Source: Actinomycetospora succinea
Lineage (GTDB): Bacteria > Actinomycetota > Actinomycetes > Mycobacteriales > Pseudonocardiaceae
Assembly: GCF_004363095.1 (NCBI RefSeq)
Contig: NZ_SNYO01000012.1
Coordinates: forward strand, 1-64,000
Direction: 5' to 3'
DNA: 64,000 nt
The position numbers and the translations under genes were made by a program. Positions 1 to 8,094 of this stretch are shown in pieces. The notes under the pieces were generated by a model. That model did no database searches. It had not been told where the DNA came from and saw nothing but the letters and a program-made list of their open reading frames with translations. The first letter of the stretch is position 1. The number at the start of each line of letters is the position of its first letter.

Positions 1-1
1 T

Positions 2-100
2 GGGGCGGGCGGCGTCAGACACCCCCACCTCGCCCGAAGGGCCTTCCTCGTTCAATCAGCCACGCCGACCGTCACCAACGTCCTGGCCGAGTACAACTAG
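2..100 (+). CDS. 3' end of an unidentified gene (partial)
   Basis: An open frame enters from the left edge and ends at TAG 98-100. The last residues read SATPTVTNVLAEYN, which looks like a real C-terminus, and a hairpin follows at 170-188. Only about 32 codons are visible, so the family cannot be named. The alternative is that this is chance open frame, which is common at this base composition. Confidence 0.35.
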   Translation, partial: GAGGVRHPHLARRAFLVQSATPTVTNVLAEYN

Positions 101-169
101 ACCGGCGAGGGGCGCCCGCCGCCGGCTCGCGGGATCGGGAGCGAGGGTCACCCCGGCTGCCTGGTAGGC

Positions 170-188
170 AGCGAGGGAGTCCCTCGCT
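170..188. terminator. hairpin AGCGAGGGA-G-TCCCTCGCT
   Basis: Perfect 9-bp arms around one base, between the partial upstream gene and the carboxypeptidase. The same AGCGAGGGA core recurs in the hairpins at 22224-22268 and 54755-54801, so it is probably a terminator stem type of this genome. No strong U-tract follows, as is usual in actinobacteria. Confidence 0.5.
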
Positions 189-258
189 CGACGGTCGCTC
201 CCCCCGACACGACCCGTCGGTCCGCGCGAGCCCGACCCCGGCGTCTAGGGTCGCCCCG

Positions 259-1470
259 GTGCGTTCCCGACGTCGCGTCGCGACGGTGACGGTGCTCCTC
301 GCGCTGGTCCTGTGTGCCCTGCCGGGCGTGGCGTCCGCCCACCCGGCGCTCCCCGCCGACGCCTCCTGCCCCTTCGGCACCGCGCCGGGCCCGCCGGTGG
401 ACGAGTCCGAGGTGCTGAAGCCCGGCCAGCCGGAGCCCACGCCGCTCCCGATCCCGGACCCGCCGATCGGCGGCGCGGCGCTGGGCGCCTGTGGCGACGT
501 CGTCGGAGACGGCGCGCCGCCCGCGCCCGCGGTCGGCGTCGTGTCCTACGTGCTCGCCGACCTCGACTCCGGCCAGGTCCTCGCCGCCCGCAACCCCCAC
601 GCGCGGCTGCGCCCGGCGTCGCTGATGAAGACGCTGACCGGCCTGCTCGTCGCCCGGCAGCTCCCCCTCGACGAGACGATCACCGGGACGCAGGAGGACG
701 CCGACCAGGAGGGCACGCGGGTCGGCATCGGGCCCGGCGGGCAGTACACGATCCGTCAGGTCTTCGACTCGATGATGATCGCCTCGGGCAACGACGCCGC
801 CCACGCGCTCGCCGTGCGGCTGACCGGCAGCGTCCCCGCGACCGTCGACCTCATGAACACCACGGCCCGCGAGCTCGGCGCGCTCGACACCCGCGCGGCC
901 ACCCCGTCCGGGCTCGACGGCCCCGGGATGCAGACGTCGGCCTACGACCTCGCGTCGATCTTCCGCGTCGCGATGCGCGAGGCCCCGTTCGCCCAGGCCG
1001 TCGCCACCACGCGCATCCCGTTCCCGGGCTACGGCACCAACCCGCCGTTCGAGGTCGTCAACGACAACAAGCTCCTGACCAGCGGCTACCAGGGCTACCT
1101 CGGCGGGAAGACCGGCTTCACCGACGACGCGCGGCACACGTTCATCGGGGCCGCCGAACGCAACGGGCGGCGGCTCGTCGTCGTCCTGATGCACGGCGAG
1201 CAGCGCCCCACGCCGATGTACCAGCAGGCGGCCGCGCTGCTCGACCACGGCTTCGCGCTCCCCGACGTGCGCGGCGTCGGCACCCTCACCGACGGGCCGG
1301 CCCCGGGCGACGGCCCCCAGGTCAGCGTGGTCCCGGAGACAGGCGGCGGCGACGCCGGGCCGGCACCGTCGTCCGGCGCGACGTCGTCGTCGTGGGGCAC
1401 GCCGCTGCTGCTGATCGCCGTCGTCGCGGGCGTCGGCGGCCTGGTTGCCCTGCGCTCGGGACGCCGCTGA
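259..1470 (+). CDS. D-alanyl-D-alanine carboxypeptidase (class A low-molecular-weight PBP)
   Basis: A 403-residue exported peptidase S11 homologue. An Arg-rich n-region and a hydrophobic stretch (about residues 8-27) form a signal peptide ending in ASA-HP. The penicillin-binding triad is complete: S121-L-M-K, the SGN motif near residue 176 and KTG near residue 284. A Pro/Gly/Ser-rich linker leads to a C-terminal hydrophobic helix followed by RSGRR, so the enzyme should be held on the outer face of the membrane. There it would trim the terminal D-Ala of peptidoglycan pentapeptides. The GTG start sits just before the basic signal-peptide region. It lies 15 bp before an acyl-CoA ligase on the same strand, though no functional link is evident. 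The family call is firm; substrate preference (DD-carboxypeptidase or endopeptidase) is inferred. Confidence 0.9.
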   Translation: MRSRRRVATVTVLLALVLCALPGVASAHPALPADASCPFGTAPGPPVDESEVLKPGQPEPTPLPIPDPPIGGAALGACGDVVGDGAPPAPAVGVVSYVLADLDSGQVLAARNPHARLRPASLMKTLTGLLVARQLPLDETITGTQEDADQEGTRVGIGPGGQYTIRQVFDSMMIASGNDAAHALAVRLTGSVPATVDLMNTTARELGALDTRAATPSGLDGPGMQTSAYDLASIFRVAMREAPFAQAVATTRIPFPGYGTNPPFEVVNDNKLLTSGYQGYLGGKTGFTDDARHTFIGAAERNGRRLVVVLMHGEQRPTPMYQQAAALLDHGFALPDVRGVGTLTDGPAPGDGPQVSVVPETGGGDAGPAPSSGATSSSWGTPLLLIAVVAGVGGLVALRSGRR

Positions 1471-1485
1471 GCGCAGGATCGGGGC

Positions 1486-2964
1486 ATGGAGCCCGAACCC
1501 CTCGGCGAGGCGTTCACCCGCATGGCGCGCGAGCGGCCCGACCGCCAGGCGGTGACCGACGATGTCTCCACCTGGACCACCGCCGAGCTCGAGGCCCACG
1601 CCAACCGCTGGGCCCACGACCTCGCCGGGCGCGGCGTCCGCCCCGGCGACTTCGTCTCGATCGCGCACCCCAACGTCGCCGAGCACTACGCGCTGACGCT
1701 CGCGGCGTGGAAGCTCGGCGCGGTCCCGCAGCCGGTGTCGCACAAGCTCTCGGCGGCCGAGCTCGCCGCCGTGCTCGACGTGGTGCGCCCGCCCGTCGTC
1801 GCCGGCCTCGCGCCGGGCACCGACCCGGGTGTCGCGCCACACGGCACGGACGCGCTGACGCTCGGCCACGAGCCCGACGGCCCCGACACCCCGCCGCCGC
1901 CCGCCCCGGCGCCGCCGGCCTGGAAGGCGCCGACCTCGGGCGGCTCGACCGGCCGCCCCAAGGTCATCGTCGCCGGCGAGCCGGGCGTCCTCGACATCGT
2001 CGCCAGCCGCGCCGACGTCTACCGCATCGAGCCGGACGGCACGTTCCTGTGCACGGCGCCGCTGTTCCACAACGCGCCGTACCTGTTCTCGCTGCTCGCG
2101 CTGCTGCGGGGCAACCACGTCGTGCTGATGGGGCGCTTCGACGCCGCCCGCGCGGTGGCGCTCGCCGACGAGCACGCGGCGACGTGGATCTACGCGGTGC
2201 CGACGATGATGGGGCGGATGGTCCGGCTGGCGGGAGACGGAGCGCAGCGGAGCTCGACCGGTGGATACGGCTCGTTGCCGGCCCTCCCCGCCCTGCGCAC
2301 CCTGTTCCACATCGGCGCCCCGTGCCCGCCCGCGGTGAAGCGCGCGGTCATCGAGTGGCTGGGCCCCGACCGCGTCCTCGAGGGCTACGCCGGCACCGAG
2401 GCGCAGGCGCGCACGTCGATCACCGGCCGCGAGTGGCTCGAGCACCCCGGCTCCGTGGGCCGCGTGACCGGTGGGGAGATCGAGGCCCGCACCCTCGACG
2501 GGGACCGGCGCTGCGCCGTCGGCGAGGTCGGCGAGCTCTGGCTGCGTCCCGAGCCCGGGCGCACGACCTACCGCTACATCGGGGCGGAGGCGCGCGCACG
2601 CCCCGGCGGCTGGGAGTCCCTCGGCGACATGGGGTCCTTCGACGCCGACGGCTACCTCTACCTCGCCGACCGCGCCAAGGACATGATCGTCGTGGGCGGC
2701 CAGAACGTGTACCCGGCCGAGATCGAGGCGGCGGTCCTCGAGCACCCGGCCGTCGTGTCGGTCGTGGTCGTGCCGGCCCCCGACGAGGATCTCGGCTCGG
2801 TGGCCCACGCCGTGGTGCAGACGGACGGCGACGTCACCGACGCCGACCTGGACGCCCACGTTGCCGCGCGGCTCTCCCCGGCCAAGCGGCCACGGGCGTG
2901 GCGGCGCTCGGCCGAGGCGCTGCGCGACGACGCGGGCAAGGTCCGGCGCTCGGCGTACCGCTAG
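1486..2964 (+). CDS. AMP-binding acyl-CoA ligase
   Basis: A 492-residue ANL-superfamily adenylating enzyme that would activate a carboxylic acid to acyl-AMP and then acyl-CoA. Visible motifs are the Ser/Thr/Gly-rich P-loop TSGGSTGRPK (about 146-155), GYAGTEAQ (A5-like, about 302), the LGDMG...D-G-Y-L-Y-L-A-D-R block with KDMIVVGGQNVYPAEIE (A7/A8, about 385-418), and a C-terminal DAGKV-R with the catalytic lysine. At about residues 250-260 there is a loop GDGAQRSST whose DNA (2232-2260) also occurs inside the helicase gene at 44306-44335; it looks like an inserted short repeat. Substrate is not predictable. The convergent monooxygenase and nearby esterase suggest lipid, steroid or ketone degradation. 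Resembles bile-acid or medium-chain acyl-CoA ligases. Confidence 0.85.
   Translation: MEPEPLGEAFTRMARERPDRQAVTDDVSTWTTAELEAHANRWAHDLAGRGVRPGDFVSIAHPNVAEHYALTLAAWKLGAVPQPVSHKLSAAELAAVLDVVRPPVVAGLAPGTDPGVAPHGTDALTLGHEPDGPDTPPPPAPAPPAWKAPTSGGSTGRPKVIVAGEPGVLDIVASRADVYRIEPDGTFLCTAPLFHNAPYLFSLLALLRGNHVVLMGRFDAARAVALADEHAATWIYAVPTMMGRMVRLAGDGAQRSSTGGYGSLPALPALRTLFHIGAPCPPAVKRAVIEWLGPDRVLEGYAGTEAQARTSITGREWLEHPGSVGRVTGGEIEARTLDGDRRCAVGEVGELWLRPEPGRTTYRYIGAEARARPGGWESLGDMGSFDADGYLYLADRAKDMIVVGGQNVYPAEIEAAVLEHPAVVSVVVVPAPDEDLGSVAHAVVQTDGDVTDADLDAHVAARLSPAKRPRAWRRSAEALRDDAGKVRRSAYR
2232..2260 (+). repeat. short dispersed element inside the acyl-CoA ligase gene
   Basis: The sequence encodes GDGAQRSST and is nearly identical (GGAGACG-A/G-AGCG...GCGGAGCTCGACCG) to the minus strand of 44306-44335 inside the helicase gene, where it encodes GDEAERSST. 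The two host proteins are unrelated and the element is in the same reading frame in both. Confidence 0.55.
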
Positions 2965-4476
2965 CTACTCGTAGTGCAGCGTCCCGTCGTCGAGGTCGGC
3001 GGCGGGCAGGGTGTGGCGTTCCTCGGCGTACTCGTGCATGTGCGTCCACGGCACGCGGTCGCCCTGCTTGAACATCTTGTCCTGCGAGCGCATGACGTAC
3101 CCGGAGTTGAAGTTCTCCGGGTCCGACCACGGACGGATCTCCATGTCCGCGTCCTCGGCCCGCAGGGTCGGGGTGACCGAGCGGGCCCCCCGGTTCTCCA
3201 TCGTCGTCATCAGCCGGCAGATCAGGTCGCTGACGAGGTCGGCCCGCAGCGTCCAGCTGTGGCGGAAGTAGCCGAAGACGTAGGCCATGTTCGGCAGGTT
3301 CGAGATCATGATCCCGCGCCACGTGACCTGCTGCGACACGTCGACGGGCTCGCCGTCCACGGTGAACGGGATGTCACCGAGGGCGCTGAGGTTGAACCCG
3401 GTCGCCGAGACGACGATGTCGGCCTCGAGCTCCTCGCCCGAGGAGACCCGGATGCCGGTCTCGGTGAAGGTGTCGATGGTGTCGGTGACCACCGACGCCC
3501 GGCCCTCGCTGATTGCGGTGAAGATGTCGCCGTCCGGGACCACCGCGATCCGCTGCTGCCACGGGCGGTAGCCCGGGTTGAAGTCCTTCTCGACGTCGTA
3601 GCCCTCGGGCAGGTAGGGCCGCATCTCGTCGAGGAGCCAGGTCCGCGCCTCCTCCGGGGTCTCCTGGCACATCCGGGTCAGCTCGTTGAACTGCTCGATG
3701 TAGGCCCGGCGGAGGATCTCGTGGGTCCACTCCTCGGGGATGTCGAGCGCGCGCAGCTGGACCGCGAGCTCGTGGGTCTTCGGCACCGCGGCGACGAACG
3801 TCGGCGTGCGCTGCAGCATCGTCACGTGCGCGGCCGACTCGGCCATCGCCGGCACGACCGTCGCCGCCGTCGCGCCGCTGCCGATGACGACGACGCGCTT
3901 GCCGGTCCAGTCGAGGTCCTCCGGCCACTGCTGCGGGTGGACGATCACCCCGCGGAAGCGGTCCGTGCCCGGCCAGTCGGGCTTGTAGGGGTCGGCGTGG
4001 TTGTAGTAGCCCTGGCACATCCACAGGAAGCCGCAGGTCATCTGCAGCGTGTCGCCCGTGTCCTCGCGGTGGACGTCGACCGTCCACAGCTGCTCGGCCG
4101 ACGACCAGCTCGCCGCCGTCACGGTGTGCCGGTAGCGGATGACCGCCTTGAGGTCGTCCTCCTCGATGACCTCGTCGAGGTAGTTGGTGATCTCCTCGGA
4201 GGTGGCGATCGACGGCCCGCGCCACGGCTTGTGGGCGTAGCCGTAGGTGAACAGGTCGGAGTCCGAGCGGGCGCCCGGGAAGCGGTGGGTCCACCACGTC
4301 CCGCCCCGGCCGGGCAGCTTCTCGAGGATGGCGAACGTCTTGTCGGGGAAGCGCTCACGCAGGTGGTGACCGGCGTCGATGCCGGAGACGCCGGCGCCGA
4401 TGACGAGGACGTCGACGTGCTCGACGTCCCCGCTCCCGCCGGCCCGCGTGGTGGGGCTGCTCTCGGTGATGGTCAC
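2965..4476 (-). CDS. flavin-containing monooxygenase (Baeyer-Villiger type)
   Basis: A 503-residue FAD/NADPH monooxygenase. The N-terminal FAD Rossmann motif GAGVSG is near residue 27, followed by EKLPGRGGTW. The central BVMO fingerprint F-R-G-x-x-x-H-P-Q-Q-W and a second, NADPH-binding motif GSGATA are present. It would insert oxygen into a ketone or oxidise a heteroatom. The GTG start at 4474-4476 was chosen because GAGGAGG lies just upstream and the FAD motif then sits at the usual distance; the open frame continues 31 codons further without conserved sequence. It follows the esterase gene (25-bp gap), which could cleave the ester product of a Baeyer-Villiger reaction, so the two form a plausible ketone-degrading pair. 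Its stop abuts that of the convergent acyl-CoA ligase. Confidence 0.88.
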   Translation of the reverse strand: MTITESSPTTRAGGSGDVEHVDVLVIGAGVSGIDAGHHLRERFPDKTFAILEKLPGRGGTWWTHRFPGARSDSDLFTYGYAHKPWRGPSIATSEEITNYLDEVIEEDDLKAVIRYRHTVTAASWSSAEQLWTVDVHREDTGDTLQMTCGFLWMCQGYYNHADPYKPDWPGTDRFRGVIVHPQQWPEDLDWTGKRVVVIGSGATAATVVPAMAESAAHVTMLQRTPTFVAAVPKTHELAVQLRALDIPEEWTHEILRRAYIEQFNELTRMCQETPEEARTWLLDEMRPYLPEGYDVEKDFNPGYRPWQQRIAVVPDGDIFTAISEGRASVVTDTIDTFTETGIRVSSGEELEADIVVSATGFNLSALGDIPFTVDGEPVDVSQQVTWRGIMISNLPNMAYVFGYFRHSWTLRADLVSDLICRLMTTMENRGARSVTPTLRAEDADMEIRPWSDPENFNSGYVMRSQDKMFKQGDRVPWTHMHEYAEERHTLPAADLDDGTLHYE

Positions 4477-4501
4477 GGTGCTCCTCCTCTGGTCGTCGGG
4501 A

Positions 4502-5446
4502 TCAGGCGGAGACGGTGGGGCTGAGGGCGGGGCGCAGGGCGGCGACGGCGTCGTCGACCAGGACGGCACCCGACGGCGTCGCGCCGAGCGTCCAGAGGAA
4601 GCCGTGGATCATGCCGTCGTAGCGCTTCGCGGTGACGGTGTTGCCCGCCTCCTCGAGCCGGCGGGCGTACGACTCGCCCTCGTCGCGCAGCGGGTCGTAC
4701 TCGGCGGTGCCGACGAACGCCGGGGGCAGCCCGGAGAGGTCGGGGGCGCGCAGCGGGAAGGCGTACGGGTCGTCGGCGGGGTCGGTGGCGCCCAGGTAGT
4801 GCGCCCAGAACCACTGCATGGTGGCGCGCCCGAGCAGGTAGCCCTCGGCGTTCTCGGTGATCGAGGGGCTGGTCCAGTCGAAGTCGACGACCGGGTAGAG
4901 CAGCATCTGGAACGCGATCGCCGGGCCGCCGCGGTCGCGCGCGGCGAGGCTGACCGCGGCCGCGAGGTGGCCGCCCGCCGAGTCGCCGCCGACCGCGAGG
5001 CGCGACGCGTCGACGCCGAGCTCGTCGGCGTGGTCGGCGACCCACGCGGTGGCCGCGTAGCAGTCGTCGAACGCGGCGGGCTGCACGTGCTCGGGCGCGA
5101 GGCGGTACTCGACCGACACCACGACGACGTCCGCGGCGTTCGCGATCGAGCGGCACGGCCGGTCGACGGTCTCGAGGTCGCCGATCACCCAGCCGCCGCC
5201 GTGGAAGTACACGAGCACGCCGCCGCTGCCGCCGCCGTGCGGGACGTAGATCCGCGCGGGGATGTCGCCGCCGGGGCCGGGGATCGCGCGGTCGGACACG
5301 GTGCCGACCTCCTCCGCCGGGGGCTGCAGGTCGACGAAGGCCCCGGCGGCCTGGCGGGCCTGCGGGACGGTCATGCACTCGATCGGCGGCATGCCCTGTT
5401 CGACCAGCGCGTCGAGGAGTGCCTGCGCCTCGGGGTGGACGGCCAT
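4502..5446 (-). CDS. alpha/beta hydrolase (HSL-type carboxylesterase)
   Basis: A 314-residue esterase of the hormone-sensitive-lipase group. Visible are the oxyanion-hole motif HGGGW, the nucleophile elbow GDSAGG, an acidic residue in EYDPLRDEG and the catalytic histidine in IHGFLW. No signal peptide, so cytoplasmic. The ATG at 5444-5446 has an AGGGAG ribosome site about six bases upstream. It is the first gene of a two-gene unit with the monooxygenase, consistent with hydrolysis of the ester made by that enzyme. It is divergent from the PucR-type regulator at 5671, which may control it. The link to the monooxygenase is inference from position; the fold assignment is firm. Confidence 0.88.
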   Translation of the reverse strand: MAVHPEAQALLDALVEQGMPPIECMTVPQARQAAGAFVDLQPPAEEVGTVSDRAIPGPGGDIPARIYVPHGGGSGGVLVYFHGGGWVIGDLETVDRPCRSIANAADVVVVSVEYRLAPEHVQPAAFDDCYAATAWVADHADELGVDASRLAVGGDSAGGHLAAAVSLAARDRGGPAIAFQMLLYPVVDFDWTSPSITENAEGYLLGRATMQWFWAHYLGATDPADDPYAFPLRAPDLSGLPPAFVGTAEYDPLRDEGESYARRLEEAGNTVTAKRYDGMIHGFLWTLGATPSGAVLVDDAVAALRPALSPTVSA

Positions 5447-5670
5447 GTGGGGGCTCCCTGGGAGGTCGGGGACGGGTCCCACCGAGCGTGATGCAGCGCA
5501 CACGGACGTCGCTTGTGCGCCGGGGACGAATCACCGCGCCCGGCCTTGTCCCCGCCGTCGTCCCACGGTGCGGTGTCGCGGCGAGTGCTGGTCGTCACAT
5601 CCCGGGGCGGCTACGGTCGGCCGGAGGGGGCCGGCGCAGGCGCACTCGGGGTGGTGGTCGCAGGGTGGTC

Positions 5671-6954
5671 ATGGTCGAGCCGTCCCCCACCCCGGAGGAC
5701 GCGGTGGCCGAGGTCGCCGAGGTCGCGGCCGCACTCGCCCCCCACCGCGCCGAGGTCAGCGCCTCGATCAGCGACGTGCTCGCCAGCCGCATCGACGACC
5801 TGCGCGGCGACCCCGCGCTGCTCGACCTGCTGGCCGCGAGCGTCGAGGGCAACGTCGAGACGATCCTGCACGTCCTGCGCCACGACCTCGACCCGCGCGA
5901 CGTCGAGCCCCCGGCGGCGGCGATGGCCTACGCGCGGCGCCTCGCCCAGCGCGAGGTCCCCGTCAACGCCCTCGTCCGCGCCTACCGCGTCGGCCAGTCG
6001 CACCTCATGGAGTGGGCGTTCGCCGAGGCCGCGCGCCGGCCCGGGGAGGCGGCCGCGGCGGCGTCGCAGCGGATCGTGCTCGTGGTCATGGACTACGTCG
6101 ACCACGTCACCCAGCACGTCATCGGCGCCTACGAGTCCGAGCGCGAGCACTGGCGCCAGGGCCGGCACGCCTTGCGTCTCGCGCGCGTGCGCGACGTCCT
6201 CGCCGGGCGCACGCCCACCGACCCCGACGAGCAGCTCGCCGTCGAGACGACGCTGGCCTACCGGCTCGCGCCCGTGCACCTCGGGCTCGTGGTGTGGGCC
6301 GACGAGCCGCCGTCGTCCGGGACCGCCGACGCGGTCGCGGCCCTGGAACGGGTGGCGCTGGACGTCGGGGCGGCGCTCGACGCGGTCGGGCGGCCGCTGG
6401 TGGTGCCGTGGGACGCCGGCAGCGCCTGGGTCTGGGTCACGCGCCGCGACGAGGGCGACCCGCCGCGCGAGGCGCTCGCCCGGGCGGTCGCCCGCCACGG
6501 CCCGGGGCTGCACGTCGCCGGCGGCGCGCCGCTGGCCGGCGTCGCCGGGTTCCGCACCACCCACGACCAGGCCCGACGGGCCCGCGACGTCGCGCTCGCG
6601 TCGGGCACGGGCGCGCCCGCGGTGACGCTGTTCGACGAGGTCGGCGCGGTCGCGCTGCTGTGTGCCGACCGCGAGGGCGCGCGGGCCTGGGTGCGGCGCG
6701 TCCTCGGCCCGCTCGCCGATCCCGAGCCCGGCGTCGGGCGGCTACGCGAGACCCTGCGGGTGTTCCTCGCGACCGGCGGCAGCCTCGCGACGGCCGCGAC
6801 GCGCCTGCAGGTGCACCGCAACACCGTCAAGTACCGCGTCGCGCGGGCCCACGAGGTCCGCGGCCGGCCGCTCGGCTCCTCGGAGAACGACCGGCTCGAC
6901 GTGGAGCTGGCGCTGATGGCCTGCGCGTGGCTGGGGCCCGCGGACCAGCCCTAG
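5671..6954 (+). CDS. PucR/CdaR-type transcriptional regulator
   Basis: A 427-residue regulator. The N-terminal half is an all-helical sensory region, the middle has the GGDEF-like fold of CdaR regulators, and the C-terminal 50 residues form the PucR helix-turn-helix, seen as LRVFLATGGSLATAATRLQVHRNTVKYR in two adjoining pieces. The ATG at 5671 was preferred over upstream starts because the N-terminal residues then begin the conserved helical domain; the preceding sequence is low-complexity Arg/Gly. It is transcribed away from the esterase/monooxygenase pair across a 224-bp gap, so local control of those genes is plausible. Its stop overlaps the stop of the convergent YihY gene by 4 bp. The ligand is unknown. 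Confidence 0.8.
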   Translation: MVEPSPTPEDAVAEVAEVAAALAPHRAEVSASISDVLASRIDDLRGDPALLDLLAASVEGNVETILHVLRHDLDPRDVEPPAAAMAYARRLAQREVPVNALVRAYRVGQSHLMEWAFAEAARRPGEAAAAASQRIVLVVMDYVDHVTQHVIGAYESEREHWRQGRHALRLARVRDVLAGRTPTDPDEQLAVETTLAYRLAPVHLGLVVWADEPPSSGTADAVAALERVALDVGAALDAVGRPLVVPWDAGSAWVWVTRRDEGDPPREALARAVARHGPGLHVAGGAPLAGVAGFRTTHDQARRARDVALASGTGAPAVTLFDEVGAVALLCADREGARAWVRRVLGPLADPEPGVGRLRETLRVFLATGGSLATAATRLQVHRNTVKYRVARAHEVRGRPLGSSENDRLDVELALMACAWLGPADQP

Positions 6955-8009
6955 GAGTCGCGGTCGCGGCGCCGGCCGCCCAGCCCGAGGCCGAGCACGC
7001 CGAGGATGGCGCCAGCGCCGAGCAGGCCCGCCGTGGCGCGCGGTCCGGGCACGCGCCCGACCGTCACCGCGGGCCGGACGATCACCGGGGCGGGCTCGGG
7101 GAGCTCCTCGCGCTCGTTCTCCTTGAGCGTGGCGGCCCAGGCGGTGACGAACAGGATGAACCGCGAGACGAAGTTCGCGAACACCAGCAGACCGATGATC
7201 GGGCCGAAGGCGGCGCCGGCGGGCGAGTTGGTCACGCTGCTGATGTAGACGGTCATGATCTGCTGCAGGATCACGAACCCGACCGCGGCGAGCAGGGCCG
7301 CGCGGGCCGCCGACCGCAGGGTCACCGGTTCGCGGGGCAGCCGGGCGATGACCCAGAGGAAGACCAGCCAGTTCGCGGCGACGGTGATGACGATGCCGGC
7401 GATGACGAACAGGACGTGCGCCCAGCCGGCGTCGCCGAGGCCCAGGAAGTCGAGGATCGTGTTCGACAGGCCGGTCGCGACCGCGGTCACGGCGAACGAG
7501 AGCCCGAACGCCAGCCCGAGCCCGACCATGGCGAGCAGGTCGCTGCCGTAGCGCTTGACGATCGACGGCGGCTCGCCGCGCTGGTCCCACTGCTCCGAGA
7601 GGGCCTCGCGCAGGTTGCTCATCCACCCGAGCCCGGAGAACAGGGCACCGAGCAGACCGATGATGCCGACCGCGTTGCGCTGCGCGATGGCCTGGTCGAT
7701 GACGGAGTTGAGCAGGTCGCCCAGGCCGGGCGGGACCGCTGCCGTGATGCTGTTCTGGATCTCGGTGAGCAGCGCCTGGTCGTTGGCCAGCACGAAGGCC
7801 GCCGCGGCGAACGCGACCATGAGCAGCGGGACGAGCGCGAGGATCGAGAAGAACGTGATCGCCGCGGCGTAGTGGTCACCGTGCTTCTCGGTGTACCGGG
7901 TGGCGGCCTTGACGAGGTGGTCGAGCCAGGGGTACTTGGCCCGCAGCTTCTCCAGCTGCGTCGGCTCGGCCGCCCCGTTCTCCGTGTCGGTCGTGCTGGC
8001 GCTCGTCAT
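6951..8009 (-). CDS. YihY/virulence factor BrkB family membrane protein
   Basis: A 352-residue inner-membrane protein. A cytoplasmic N-terminus (about 50 residues) is followed by six or so hydrophobic helices. The family signature H-Y-A-A-A-I-T-F-F-S-I-L-A-L-V-P-L is at the first helix, and the QW-D-QRGEPPS loop comes later. The basic C-terminal tail ends GGRRRDRDS. The family was once called ribonuclease BN by mistake; its role is unknown, with transport or envelope functions proposed. It stands alone, with the 3' end overlapping that of the PucR gene by 4 bp. Confidence 0.87.
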   Translation of the reverse strand: MTSASTTDTENGAAEPTQLEKLRAKYPWLDHLVKAATRYTEKHGDHYAAAITFFSILALVPLLMVAFAAAAFVLANDQALLTEIQNSITAAVPPGLGDLLNSVIDQAIAQRNAVGIIGLLGALFSGLGWMSNLREALSEQWDQRGEPPSIVKRYGSDLLAMVGLGLAFGLSFAVTAVATGLSNTILDFLGLGDAGWAHVLFVIAGIVITVAANWLVFLWVIARLPREPVTLRSAARAALLAAVGFVILQQIMTVYISSVTNSPAGAAFGPIIGLLVFANFVSRFILFVTAWAATLKENEREELPEPAPVIVRPAVTVGRVPGPRATAGLLGAGAILGVLGLGLGGRRRDRDS

Positions 8010-8094
8010 CGCTGGCGCGTTCCTCTCGCGGTCCCCGACTCACCGCGGACCGGCGCGGCCCGCGTGGGACGTAGCTACCCCGCGTGGCCGCCGG

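Noticed and set aside
148-2859. Long minus-strand open frame opposite the carboxypeptidase and acyl-CoA ligase
   Set aside because: No protein-like motifs; shadow of the two real genes with conserved catalytic residues.
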